This document shows, one piece after another, positions 1 through 9,320 of a DNA stretch of 64,000 nucleotides (position 1 is the first letter of the stretch; every line of letters starts with the position of its first letter). The notes beneath the pieces were generated by a model. That model was not told the origin of the DNA, ran no database searches, and was given only the letters and a program-made list of their open reading frames with translations. The stretch spans positions 1,630,431-1,694,430 of the forward strand of contig NC_015318.1 in assembly GCF_000194135.1 (NCBI RefSeq). Direction: 5' to 3'. The translations under genes were made by a program, and so were the position numbers. The stretch is from Hippea maritima DSM 10411. GTDB taxonomy: Bacteria; Campylobacterota_A; Desulfurellia; Desulfurellales; Hippeaceae.

Positions 1-156
1 GAAATACTATCATCAAGCAAATCAAAGAACCTAAGCTATGGCGAAGCAACAAAGGCAATGATCCTTAACGGTCTTGGTTATGTCAACAAGCAACTCTACC
101 TAACTCCTCTCTTCTTCAAAGACAAACCACTAAAGAGATTATTCGGAAGGGATGTT
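1..156 (+). pseudogene. IS1634-like transposase fragment
   Basis: This 156-base piece matches 9551-9706 of the intact IS1634-like element almost base for base (residues about 33-84 of its transposase). It stops abruptly where an IS21-family element begins at 157. The window edge cuts its 5' side, so the copy may extend further left. It carries no catalytic residues here and cannot be functional on its own. Confidence 0.9.
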
Positions 157-256
157 TGCTAAAGCTACAATAAACTCCCCACCAAAAGGGCTTATAAATT
201 CCCCACCCTTTTGGTAGCATGCCCTAATCTTTTTAAAAGATGGAGGGTAAATAAAA

Positions 257-643
257 TTGTTGGGGGTTTGTATGTATTACTCGGTAAAAGCACTACTGAG
301 TATTGGGAAAAATGTCTCACAGATTGCAAGAGAGCTAAAGATTGACAGGAAAACAGTCAGAAAGATTAAGAAAAAGGTAGAAAACGGAGAGATTAAGACA
401 CCCACCATCAAAAGGAAAAGCATCCTTGATCCATACAAGGATGAAATCATGGAGTATTTAAAAAGTGGTCTCTCCGCTGTTTTAATCCACCAGAAGTTAA
501 AAGAAAAGCATAGTCTAAATGTAAGCTATAGCTCTGTGAAACGCTACATCAGGAAGCTAAAGCCAGGTGAGCCCTTCATCCCCTTAATAAGCCCACCTGG
601 CCAAGAAGCCCAAGTAGATTTCGGCTATGCCGGTTATTTCTAA
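257..643 (+). CDS. istA: IS21 transposase IstA, N-terminal part
   Basis: This 128-residue protein has a helix-turn-helix at about residues 15-37 (ISQIARELKIDRKTVRKI) that is typical of IstA DNA-binding domains. It ends in QVDFGYAGYF, which contains the first catalytic aspartate of the DDE domain. Three stop codons follow directly (TAA TAA TAG), and the rest of IstA continues in the +1 frame at 627. The same break is present in all three copies in this window. It is either an inherited single-base insertion or a site where the ribosome must shift +1. The ATG at 257 is the tool-called start; the upstream TTG/ATG choice is not certain. Confidence 0.85.
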   Translation: MLGVCMYYSVKALLSIGKNVSQIARELKIDRKTVRKIKKKVENGEIKTPTIKRKSILDPYKDEIMEYLKSGLSAVLIHQKLKEKHSLNVSYSSVKRYIRKLKPGEPFIPLISPPGQEAQVDFGYAGYF

Positions 644-1751
644 TAATAGCAGAAGAAAAAAGAAAGTAAAGTACTGGATATTCTCAATGGTTTTGTCCTA
701 TTCGAGGTACAGATACTATGAGCTTGTGGATAACCAAAGTATACCGACATTCATAAACTGCCATATCAATGCATTTGAATATTTCTCTGGTGCACCAAAG
801 GCTATAAAGATAGACAACCTAAAAAGCGGTGTATTGCATGTTAACTTCTATGAGCCTGAAATTCAGCATGAATATGCAAGGATGCTTGAGTATTACAACT
901 CCTCTGCTGTTGCCTGTAGGGTGAGAAAACCAAATGAGAAGGGCAAGGTAGAATCCAGCATAAAATACATAAAGAACAACTTTCTAAAAAGCATAAGAGC
1001 GGAAGGAATAGAAGACATAGACACAGTCAAAGAGAAGCTTTTATTCTGGCAGGACAACATCTGTAATGCAAAGCTACACGGCACAACAAGAAAAATACCG
1101 AAGGATGAGTTTCTCAATGTAGAAAAGGAAAAACTCAACAGATTGCCAGATAGAAGATATGAGACCTACGATATTGCAAAAAGAACTGTAAACACCTACT
1201 CCCACATCTATTACAGGTACAACTACTACTCTGTGCCTGAAAAATACATATCAGAAAAGCTCAATATTAGGTCAAATGGAAATATAATGGAGATCTATGA
1301 TTCATCGTTCAACTTAATAGCCACACATGAGCTTTCTCAATTAAAGGGTGAGTTCATAACAAAGGAAAGCCATAAACCCAAGATGAAGAAAAATCCCACA
1401 GATTCAGAATACACCACCATGACGCTTGATATAGGTGAAAGCGCCTACCTGTTCTATAAAAGGCTAAGAAAAGAGAAACCTGCCTCATATCACAGGGTAA
1501 TGAGAGGTGTAATGTCTCTTTCAAAGGGATACCCCAAAGAGACAATGGAGCTTGCATTCAAAAGGGCAATTGATTTCAACTGCATAAGCTATTCCTCTTT
1601 AAAAAGCATACTGAAGAATGAGCTCTACAACATTCCCTACGACAAACCAGACTCACCCATAGCCTTAGGTTTTTATAACCCACTAAGAGCTTACGATGAA
1701 ATGACAGATATAAAAGCAGATATGAAAACAGACATTATGAGTGGTGAGTGA
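627..1751 (+). CDS. istA: IS21 transposase IstA, catalytic part
   Basis: This 374-residue ORF overlaps the first istA ORF by 17 bases and lies in the +1 frame. It continues the integrase-type catalytic domain: FSMVLSYSRYRYYELV is followed by AIKIDNLKSGV, which has the second aspartate, and by KPNEKGKVESSIKYIK, which has the glutamate. The first aspartate is encoded in the upstream ORF, so this product alone lacks a full DDE triad. No good ribosome binding site precedes its ATG, which favours expression as a frameshift fusion or no expression. It ends next to istB, consistent with translational coupling. Confidence 0.85.
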   Translation: MPVISNNSRRKKKVKYWIFSMVLSYSRYRYYELVDNQSIPTFINCHINAFEYFSGAPKAIKIDNLKSGVLHVNFYEPEIQHEYARMLEYYNSSAVACRVRKPNEKGKVESSIKYIKNNFLKSIRAEGIEDIDTVKEKLLFWQDNICNAKLHGTTRKIPKDEFLNVEKEKLNRLPDRRYETYDIAKRTVNTYSHIYYRYNYYSVPEKYISEKLNIRSNGNIMEIYDSSFNLIATHELSQLKGEFITKESHKPKMKKNPTDSEYTTMTLDIGESAYLFYKRLRKEKPASYHRVMRGVMSLSKGYPKETMELAFKRAIDFNCISYSSLKSILKNELYNIPYDKPDSPIALGFYNPLRAYDEMTDIKADMKTDIMSGE

Positions 1752-1752
1752 A

Positions 1753-2535
1753 ATGAAAGGGGTGGAAAATGTAAAAGATATGAAAAACATAGAAAGAAGA
1801 CTAAAGGAGTTTAAACTCTCTGGCATTGCAAAGACACTTGAGGCAAGGAACAGGTATGCCATTGATAATAATCTGACATACATAGACTTCTTAAAACTCC
1901 TATTAGAGGATGAATACATAAACAGGCAGAGCAACTCATTTAGAAAAAGACTTACAAAATCAAAGCTTGACACAACAAAGACTTTAGATAGCTATGATTT
2001 CACATACCAACCAAAGCTAAACAAGAAAGAACTCTTAGACATTGCATCCTGCAGGTTCATAGAGGAGAAGAAAAACATCATATTCATGGGCAATCCTGGA
2101 GTTGGTAAAACCCACCTTGCAAATGCGATAGGATTAGAGGCCCTAAAACAGGGATATAAGGTCTTGTTCATCCATACCAACGATTTAATCCTAAAGCTCA
2201 TATCTGCAAGGGGAGATGGAACCTACACCTCAATACTGAACCAGATTCTATCATCTGACCTTCTGATAATAGATGAAGTAGGCTTTAAAAAGATCCCATC
2301 CAACTATGTGGATGAGTTCTTTGAGGTGATAAGGAGAAGATATGAAAAGGGTTCAATTATAATCACCACTAATAGACCATTTGAGGAGTGGGCTAACATA
2401 TTTTCAGATGCCGTTTTGGCCTCTGCCATAGTTGATAGACTTGTCCATCACTGCCATATATTCAAGATAACAGGTGAGAGCTATAGAATTAAACACCTAA
2501 AGGAGGCAAAAGATAATCAAAACAGTTTAAATTAA
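1753..2535 (+). CDS. istB: IS21 helper ATPase IstB
   Basis: IstB is the DnaA/DnaC-like AAA+ ATPase that helps IstA choose the target and insert. Walker A is GNPGVGKTH at about residue 108, Walker B is LLIIDEVGF, and the conserved C-terminal end reads IVDRLVHHCHIFKITGESYR. I place the start at the ATG at 1753, one base after the istA stop, with GGTGAG just upstream. An in-frame GTG lies at 1741. The 260-residue length is normal for IstB, and the gene looks intact. Confidence 0.92.
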   Translation: MKGVENVKDMKNIERRLKEFKLSGIAKTLEARNRYAIDNNLTYIDFLKLLLEDEYINRQSNSFRKRLTKSKLDTTKTLDSYDFTYQPKLNKKELLDIASCRFIEEKKNIIFMGNPGVGKTHLANAIGLEALKQGYKVLFIHTNDLILKLISARGDGTYTSILNQILSSDLLIIDEVGFKKIPSNYVDEFFEVIRRRYEKGSIIITTNRPFEEWANIFSDAVLASAIVDRLVHHCHIFKITGESYRIKHLKEAKDNQNSLN

Positions 2536-2596
2536 CAATCCAAGGGGTGGGGAATTTAAATGACCCAAAGGTGGGGAAATTTGGTTGACTTTAACA

Positions 2597-3004
2597 GGCT
2601 TGAAAGATGCATTGAGACAGAACGACTTTACCTCCTTCATCAACCACCTAAAGACCATCTTTGCAACCATTCCCTACACAAACTATGCCAATAATATTTT
2701 ATCCAAGTATGAGGGATACTACAGCAGCGTTATCTTTGTCTATCTCATGGCTTTGGGTTATGATGTGATTCCAGAAGACATTACCAATAAGGGAAGAATA
2801 GATCTAACGATTAAGACAAAAGATAAGATAGTGATTATAGAGTTCAAGGTGGATCAAGAAAAAGACAAACCGATAAGTCAGATAAGAAAGAGAAAGTACT
2901 ATGAGAAATACTTGGATGAGAAAAAAGATATCTATCTTGTGGGGATGGTGTTTGACTCGGGGGAGAGGAATATAGGTAGTTGGAGGGTGGAGGAGATAGA
3001 TTAA
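2597..3004 (+). pseudogene. C-terminal remnant of an AAA-ATPase/PD-(D/E)XK nuclease protein
   Basis: About 135 codons remain, open from the IS21 right end. GRIDLTIKTKDKIVIIEFKV has the D...E-x-K pattern of PD-(D/E)XK nuclease folds. It resembles the C-terminal domain of DUF1703-type proteins, which normally carry a large N-terminal AAA domain. That domain is missing, because the IS21 end interrupts the gene at 2596/2597. An ORF can start at a TTG at 2585 inside the IS end, so a short fusion peptide is possible, but function is unlikely. A GTG-rich stretch near 2940-3000 ends the frame. Confidence 0.75.
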
Positions 3005-3044
3005 TAGTGGCTGAAAAATCTAAGCATTATCTCCAAAACTCAAC

Positions 3045-4001
3045 TCACCCTTTAATCTCAAAATCAAAATCCCTCGATTTTTGTTTTTCAATAATACCAA
3101 ATCCCTTATTCTCAACGAGTTTTAAAATCCCGTTATCTTCTGAGAAAAACCTAACGCCCACGCCCTTTTTTGTTAAATAATAAGCCAAGTCAAACAATAG
3201 CTCAAGATTCTCCTGCCTCTCCACCACAATTAATGCCTTCTTTTGTTTTTCTTCCAATTGAATCTGATGAACATCCCTGTTTATATCCATTAAATACGGC
3301 TTCTCAAGGAGCAGGCTAACCAGATTGAGCATATTGAACTCTTCATTCTTCTTTTCAAGCTCATTATAAACGGTGTTCATAAATTCAAGATCGGCCAGCG
3401 TATCAACAGAAACCCTGTGTTTTACTTTATAAAAGATCTCATCATCATAAACGCAACCCACCTTAAACAGATCAGGTCTTAAACCCACAATCGGAAACTG
3501 ATGTTCCCTTAAGTTTGGCTTATCAGACAGCTTATTTGCAAGCTCCCAGCATTTCCTTCTAAAAACGCCCATGCCTTCATGTATAATAGGTTTTTTGTCT
3601 TTTGGGCAAAAACCCACAAAATCGAGATCCTTATCACTCAAAATCTTCTCTATTAGCTTATCCAAAGATGGCGACCAGATCAGCGGACAATCACCGCTAA
3701 TGAGAATAGGAATGCCGGCTTTATAAACCCCTGCAGCCTTTGTAAGCCTACCGACAACATCGTTTATATCCCCATCGTAAAGGAAAATATCGATTCTGTG
3801 CTCTTTTGCTATGTCAATTAACGGCTTGTTGTCTTCCTCTTGCGTTGTCGCAATAACGATATCATCCACATACCTGCTCTTTTTAACACTATCGATAGTC
3901 CAATCCAATAGCCTCCTGCTGCCAATCTTTTTAAGCTGTTTTCTTGGCAGTCTTGACGAAGATAAACGCGCTACAATAAAGGCAACGACACGCTCATTCA
4001 T
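3045..4001 (-). CDS. Cytidylyltransferase family protein (SpsF/NeuA-like)
   Basis: The 318-residue protein begins with a nucleotidyltransferase signature (VVAFIVARLSSSRLPRKQL) of the CMP-sugar synthetase/SpsF type. A DxD-like GDCPLI motif follows at about residue 103, then GMGVFRRKCW and HRVSVDTLADLEF, which are typical of the family. The N-terminal ~200 residues form the sugar-nucleotide transferase domain. The C-terminal ~115 residues look like an additional Rossmann-like region that I cannot name. Members activate acidic sugars for surface glycans or flagellar glycosylation, and the exact sugar cannot be read from sequence. The gene stands alone, with no obvious partner adjacent. Confidence 0.75.
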   Translation of the reverse strand: MNERVVAFIVARLSSSRLPRKQLKKIGSRRLLDWTIDSVKKSRYVDDIVIATTQEEDNKPLIDIAKEHRIDIFLYDGDINDVVGRLTKAAGVYKAGIPILISGDCPLIWSPSLDKLIEKILSDKDLDFVGFCPKDKKPIIHEGMGVFRRKCWELANKLSDKPNLREHQFPIVGLRPDLFKVGCVYDDEIFYKVKHRVSVDTLADLEFMNTVYNELEKKNEEFNMLNLVSLLLEKPYLMDINRDVHQIQLEEKQKKALIVVERQENLELLFDLAYYLTKKGVGVRFFSEDNGILKLVENKGFGIIEKQKSRDFDFEIKG

Positions 4002-4342
4002 TTTTTTACCTCCGAAACATATATAGCAAAATACATACCCTTCTATACTTACTCATCTTTAACGTTTATTCACTAAACCTAAAACTCTTGTGCAACATGT
4101 GATCCACACATACTTAGTATATATAGCAAGTACGTACAAGTTCACAGATTTTTAAAACAAATAAGAGTGAACTATTTAAACATAGATTGATTTAAAGTTT
4201 TTGGAAAATGCCAATTTTTATGGGACAGCAGGCTATGGACTAGTAATGTAAAACAATAATAATTACACAGCCTTGGTTCTGTTTGACTTTGTTATAGTAA
4301 ATATGATAAAAAATAATTAAGAAATAGGTGAGGTGATATAAA
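4002..4342. other. Intergenic region, no gene seen
   Basis: About 340 AT-rich bases separate two divergent genes, so promoters for both should lie here. A TTTGAC at about 4279 with GATAAA 17 bases downstream is a weak candidate promoter for the rightward gene at 4343. A purine-rich GGTGAGGTGA shortly before that ATG serves as ribosome binding site. A small near-palindrome GTACGTAC lies near 4131. I see no RNA gene, repeat family or convincing ORF. Confidence 0.5.
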
Positions 4343-4714
4343 ATGATAAAATTAAAAATTGGCATTTTTGAGGCATTTACATTAAGGGCTATTCTGGTTT
4401 TAATTTTTGTTAGTCACGGTTTTTTCGGCCATTGTTATAGTATGGACACAGTAAATACCCCAGAAAACAAAAACTCAAGTAAAATTGTCATCTTAAGCGG
4501 TAAAATCGTAGGACTTGTTGAGGTATCAAAAAATGACGTATATATAACAACAAACTATACCAGCCGTTCAAGGGTAAGTTATAAGGCTTCAGGAAACCTT
4601 AAAGATGAACTAAAAAAATTAAAAGGCAAAGTTGTAGAGGTCAAGGGCATAAGAAAAAGAATAGGTTGGTCTGGTGAAATAGAAGTTGAAAAAATTATAA
4701 AAATAGTGAAATAA
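4343..4714 (+). CDS. Small exported protein of unknown function
   Basis: The 123-residue product has a hydrophobic segment at about residues 12-30, preceded by lysines, that looks like a signal peptide or membrane anchor. The mature part (about 48-123) is made of short beta-strand-like segments (ILSGKIVGLVEV, VVEVKGIRKRIGW, IEVEKIIKIV), which is compatible with a small OB-like barrel. I do not recognise the family. It is 15 bases upstream of the AsmA-like gene, on the same strand, so the two are probably cotranscribed and may both act in the envelope. Confidence 0.6.
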   Translation: MIKLKIGIFEAFTLRAILVLIFVSHGFFGHCYSMDTVNTPENKNSSKIVILSGKIVGLVEVSKNDVYITTNYTSRSRVSYKASGNLKDELKKLKGKVVEVKGIRKRIGWSGEIEVEKIIKIVK

Positions 4715-4729
4715 AAAAAGGGGTTTTTT

Positions 4730-6724
4730 ATGAAAAAGATTTTAGGAATAATTTTTGCAGTTTTTATTGCTATTGTTATATCCGTATGGTTCATTTTATT
4801 CTCTCAACCGGGGAATAACCTTATAAAGCCAATAGTAGAATCAAAAATAAACAAATCTTTACACTCAAATTTAAAGCTAAACACATTCAGCCTAAGACCA
4901 TCCACTATTTTACTTAAACTTACAAGCCCTGACGGTTCATCTTTATCCGCTTCTGGCACTCACGATCTTCTCTTCAAAAAACTAAATATAAAGTACAATT
5001 TACAAATAGACGCCAACGAACGCTCAACTACATTCAGTAATATAAAATTAAGAGGTCCGTTTAATATCAAAGGCACCATAAAAGGCACTATAGCTAAAAA
5101 ACTCACTATAGGTGGCTTAAGTGATATAGCAGGTGGAACTACATCATATAAAATCACACTCTTTGATAAAAAGCCGAAAAGTGCTACGATAAAGGCCAAA
5201 AACTTAAATCTTGAAAAACTTTTGTATGCCTTAAATAAACCCAAATACGCCAATGCTTTAATAAATGCCGATATTGATTTTAAAAATCTTTCCAAAAACG
5301 CTTTAAAGGGCAAAGCTTTGATCAACATTGCAAATGGAAATATGAACAAAGAAGTTCTAAAAAAAGAGTTTAATATAAACGCACCTTTAGTAAGATTTAA
5401 CTCAAAAGCAGAAACAAGTCTTGAAGGAAACCTTATAAAACTTCAGGCAATACTAAATTCAAATCTAGGTAACAGCGATATAAAGGGTAGTTTTAATCAA
5501 AAAAATGAGGCTTTAAACCTTTTGTACAATCTAAGAATAAGCGAACTTAGTGTGCTAAAGCCAATAATCAAGATAGCCCTAAGAGGAAACTTTGAAACAT
5601 TGGGTTCTATAGGTGGTAAATCAGATAAATTAAAAATCAAGGGCATAGCAAAGGCAGCGGGTGGCAAGATTGATTACAGATTTAACATTCAAAAAAAGAA
5701 ATTAAAGAGTATCACTGCAAAGATAAACGCAGTAAGGCTCGAAAAACTTCTTTATATGCTTAACCAGCCACAATATGCAACAGGCTTTGTTTATTTTACT
5801 CTTCATCTTAATGAAGCTAATCCAGAGAACCTCTTGGGAGATCTTAAGGTTAATGTAGATGATGGACTTATAAATAAAAGGGTCGTAAAAAATCTATACT
5901 CATTAGATGTTCCAAAAATTGCATTTTCTACAGTAGTTGATTCAAAGATAGCTCAATCTATAGCTAACTACACTCTAAACATAAAATCATCTCTTGGCTC
6001 AGCAAAGATTAACAAAGGCATCTATAACCTTACAAATCAAAATGCAACAGGTAAATACAATATAAACTTACCAGATCTTGGAAAGCTATATTTTATTACC
6101 AAAAAAAAGCTTAAAGGCAGTAGCCTTATAACAGGATATTTTGAGAAAAAGTCTAAAAACATCGAGGTTGATGCATTTTCAAATATGTTCGATGGTAAAA
6201 TAGAAGCCAAATTGATTAATGACAAGCTAACAGGCTCAGCTAAAGATATAGAAGCTTTAAAGATAGAGGATATGTTGAGATATCCGGCGATATTCAAATC
6301 AAAGGGTAAGGCAAACTTTCTCTACAACCTTACAACAAAGAAGGGATTTATCAATTCGGACTTCAAAAATGGTAAGATCCTGCAAAACAATGTGACCTAT
6401 CTCATAAAACAAGCCAGTGGCTTTGATATAACAAAAGAAATATACAGCCTAACAACAACAAGAAGCACCATAGACAACGGAATCATAACAACCGACCTTG
6501 ATATGCAAAGCAGGCTAACACATATAAGCTCAAAAAAAGCCCTAATAGACCTAAATAAAAATAAGATTGACGCTAAACTCAAGATAGACATAAAGAATAA
6601 ACCTGTGTATGTAACCTTCAAGGGTAACTTAAACTCACCAAAAGTTGGAATCAACCTAAAGGCTTTAATAGAGAAAAAGATCAAAAATAAGCTCAATAAA
6701 TTTCTTAAAGGGCTAAACTGGTAA
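4730..6724 (+). CDS. AsmA-like inner-membrane/periplasmic protein
   Basis: The 664-residue protein has one N-terminal membrane helix (about residues 5-24) followed by a long periplasmic part with repetitive beta-strand patterns. This is typical of AsmA/TamB-like proteins, which bridge the envelope and are linked to lipid transport. The C-terminus, KPVYVTFKGNLNSPKVGINL, matches the usual AsmA-like ending. Two stretches of about 150 residues (roughly 130-275 and 300-440) repeat the same pattern, including LEKLLYALNKPKYA and LEKLLYMLNQPQYA, so the protein has an internal duplication. A good AAAAAGGGG ribosome binding site precedes the ATG. Assignment to AsmA rests on architecture, not on a specific signature. 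Confidence 0.7.
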   Translation: MKKILGIIFAVFIAIVISVWFILFSQPGNNLIKPIVESKINKSLHSNLKLNTFSLRPSTILLKLTSPDGSSLSASGTHDLLFKKLNIKYNLQIDANERSTTFSNIKLRGPFNIKGTIKGTIAKKLTIGGLSDIAGGTTSYKITLFDKKPKSATIKAKNLNLEKLLYALNKPKYANALINADIDFKNLSKNALKGKALINIANGNMNKEVLKKEFNINAPLVRFNSKAETSLEGNLIKLQAILNSNLGNSDIKGSFNQKNEALNLLYNLRISELSVLKPIIKIALRGNFETLGSIGGKSDKLKIKGIAKAAGGKIDYRFNIQKKKLKSITAKINAVRLEKLLYMLNQPQYATGFVYFTLHLNEANPENLLGDLKVNVDDGLINKRVVKNLYSLDVPKIAFSTVVDSKIAQSIANYTLNIKSSLGSAKINKGIYNLTNQNATGKYNINLPDLGKLYFITKKKLKGSSLITGYFEKKSKNIEVDAFSNMFDGKIEAKLINDKLTGSAKDIEALKIEDMLRYPAIFKSKGKANFLYNLTTKKGFINSDFKNGKILQNNVTYLIKQASGFDITKEIYSLTTTRSTIDNGIITTDLDMQSRLTHISSKKALIDLNKNKIDAKLKIDIKNKPVYVTFKGNLNSPKVGINLKALIEKKIKNKLNKFLKGLNW

Positions 6725-6812
6725 AAAAGAAAAACATATAAATCTGTCTGCGGTTTAACTCAGACAAAAGCAATGGATCCTTGATTGGGCTAAAACCTAA
6801 CTCAATGCAAAA

Positions 6813-6836
6813 AGCCGGCCTATTGAAAGACCGGCT
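6813..6836 (-). terminator. Rho-independent terminator of the chemoreceptor gene
   Basis: On the minus strand an AGCCGG/CCGGCT stem with a 12-base loop is followed by a run of five T. It sits 19 bases beyond the chemoreceptor stop codon. On the plus strand the hairpin lacks a T tail, so it mainly serves the leftward gene. Confidence 0.75.
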
Positions 6837-6854
6837 AAACTATTTACTTACTTT

Positions 6855-9118
6855 TTACACTTTGAATCTGTTTATAAGCTTTCCTACATTATCGGCTACA
6901 GCATTCAACTCATCAGCTGATTTTGAGACATTTTCTATAACTTGAGCATTTTCTTCTGTGGCCTTTTTTATCTCTTGCATCTGCATGTTTATTTCTGACA
7001 CTGTAGAGGAGAGCTCTTCTGTTGCTGCAGAAGTTGAATTTACTTCGTTTATAACGCTATTTGTTTTTGATACAACATTTTCAGTATTAACCTTATCTAA
7101 TTTTGCCTGCTCAGTTTCCTTAAGTATTACATTTCCGGTTTCTTCTGTTTTTTCTACGGCTGCTTTTGTATAGTTCTGCATTCTATTTATTGTACTTCTT
7201 ATCTCCTCGGTTGCTCTTTGTGTTTTCTCAGCCAGCTTCCTTACCTCATCGGCAACAACGGCAAAACCACGACCAGCATCCCCTGCGCGAGCTGCCTCAA
7301 TGGCAGCATTCAAAGCCAATAGATTTGTCTGGTCTGCTATCTCGTTTATAACATTGACAATCTGGCCTATCTCTTTTGATGCTTCACCTACTGTGTTTAT
7401 CTGCTCTATAGCCTCTTTTGCAAGCTGGGCGTTCTGCTGCATTCTTTCCACTCTCTTTTCTATGTCTTTCAGTAACTGTTCGTTGATTTCGCTTACATCC
7501 GTAGCAAGTATATTGATATTTTCTGAGGACTTCGCAACACCTTCTATCGCCTGTGCAACGCTGTCTATGGCACTTGCTACCTCTTGTGTGTTGCTATTTA
7601 TCTGCTGAGAGGTAGCAGACATTTCGGCAGACGCAGAGGATAGGTTGTGAGACTCCATCTCCAAAAGCTTTGTTTTATCTTTTATTTCTTTAATCATGTG
7701 CTGCGTTTTCTCTATAAACTTATTAAACCACGCGGCAAGCTCGCCCAACTCATCCTTGGTGTAGATATCTATGCGTCTGGTTAGATCTCCTTCACCCTCC
7801 ACTAAGTCTTTCACAGCATCTTCAAATTTTTCAAGTCTAAGCGAGATTATTCTTTTTACAAAAACCAACGCTATCGCAACAAAAATAATCGCGATTATTA
7901 TAGTTATAACCACGGTTAATACCAATGTTCTTTTAACCTCTGCCAATGCTTCCGATTTATCAATCTCTCCTATTATCGCCCAATGTTTATTATAAGCCCT
8001 TATAGGTGCATAGGCACTAAGAACAGGAACGCCCCTGTAATCCTTAATTATCCATCTACCGCTCTTTCCAGCCAATGCTTGCTCAACAGAGGGTGTATCA
8101 ACCGTAAATATACCTATTGTCGTTTTAAACTTTCTAACCAAAGGGTTGTTTATGGTATCTGTAAACCTACTGTTGTTCCTCATTTTTTTATCAGAACCAA
8201 CCAAATAGACCTCTCCGGTCTCACCAAGACCCACCTCTTTATAATGCCCATCAAAACTCATTATCTTATTGATTTCATCTATAGGAAATTGAAAAGCCAG
8301 TACGCCCACCCTTTTGTTATCTTTGAAAATTGGTGTGGCAATGAAGGCGGCCGGAAAATTATAACTTGGCTCATAAGGTTCAAAATCCGCAAAGGCTATC
8401 TCACCTTTGTTTAAATGCTCGGCTTTTCTATATGCCCTTGCCAAACCGGTATTTGCATAAGGTCCATTTATCAGGTTTGTTGCAAAATCCTTTTCTTTGA
8501 AATCTGTATAAACTACATACCCTTTATTATCAATCAAAAAATGTCGTACAAGCCAAACTTTTCGAGGATCTCGTTAAAAGATGGATGATACATTCTATGA
8601 ACTCCTGAGTAGGTAGATATATCATTGCTTGCTATTAGCTTATTCTTCTGACCAATAGGGTAGCTATTCTTAACTATATAGAGGTACTGTGCAATAATAC
8701 CTTCTGGTGATTTTGGAAGATAGTACTTTGTTGGTCTTCTTGGACTAACACCAGGTATATTATAATTTACTTTATTTAAATAGTAATTATTGTAATGATT
8801 AATTAAAGCTTTTTTTGCCTTATCTATATCTAGGGCAAGGTCTGATGGCAAATTATGAAATGCGTTACTCAAAAGCATCATTGAATCAATTGTTGTTGTA
8901 TCTGCAGCTGTAGATATAATCAAGGATTTTGTGTCATTGAAATATCTCTCAATTTCATTTTTCTTTGCATCAACAACCGAGGATAACTGATCAAGTCTAG
9001 AATTGGTCAAAGACTTTGAGAATTTAACCTGAGTAAATATAAGTATAATACCTGCAACAGAAACTAAAGAAAGTGTAACCAAGAGAGATATTTTTGCCCT
9101 AATACTCTGTAGATTCAT
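6855..9118 (-). pseudogene. Methyl-accepting chemotaxis protein, frameshifted at a T6 tract
   Basis: Two ORFs (9118-8534 and 8537-6855) are pieces of one chemoreceptor. The first holds TM1 (about residues 10-30) and half of a Cache-type periplasmic sensor. The second continues the sensor, then TM2 ([20 protein letters not shown]), HAMP and a signalling domain. The cytoplasmic tip has the conserved [20 protein letters not shown] hairpin. The frame is lost at 8536-8541, a run of six T on the coding strand. Seven T would give ...[17 protein letters not shown] and one protein of about 755 residues. This could be a true mutation, slippage (phase) variation or a sequencing error. A strong AAGGAGG precedes the first ATG. 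Confidence 0.85.
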
Positions 9119-9272
9119 TGCCTGTAACCTCCTTCTTAATTTTTGTTATTCATTAAAATACTTTACTTAGCTCTAAAAACCCTTAGAGATAAACTTTATT
9201 AATTAAACAACCAACACTCAAATCAAAGCTACAAAACATAAGACTTAACATTGATAATTAAATTCTATGTTA

Positions 9273-9320
9273 TTTATATAAAAATTCAAGATAAAAGCTA
9301 GGTCTTCACAGAATTAATTA
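9273..9320. repeat. 48-bp target-site duplication, left copy
   Basis: These 48 bases (TTTATATAAAAATTC... to ...CACAGAATTAATTA) are identical to 11208-11255 and bracket the IS1634-like element exactly. They lie in the intergenic region between the chemoreceptor and the next chromosomal gene. Long and variable target duplications are a known feature of IS1634 itself. Confidence 0.93.

Larger units (their letters stand above)
157..2596 (+). mobile_element. IS21-family element, copy 1 (complete)
   Basis: The element begins TGCTAAAGCTACAATAAACT and ends GGTTGACTTTAACA, so it has the TG...CA ends of the IS21 family. The outer 27 bases are imperfect inverted repeats. Two CCCCACC-type boxes lie inside each end, like the multiple IstA binding sites known in the family. 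It carries istA (in two frames) and istB. A second copy at 32207-34646 has the same 2440-base length. The flanks here do not match: IS1634-like sequence lies on the left and a PD-(D/E)XK gene on the right, with no target duplication. The copy therefore sits at a recombination junction. Confidence 0.93.

Noticed and set aside
652-670. A-AAA-AAG slippery heptamer in istA as the cause of the split
   Set aside because: The heptamer lies downstream of the triple stop and in the frame of the second ORF, so a -1 shift there would leave the correct frame. It cannot join the first ORF to the second.
2980-3180. Short rightward ORF over the end of the cytidylyltransferase gene
   Set aside because: It is mostly antisense to a conserved gene and has no family or ribosome binding site.
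4100-4140. GTACGTAC-containing near-palindrome as an operator
   Set aside because: It is short, single and not placed relative to a convincing promoter.
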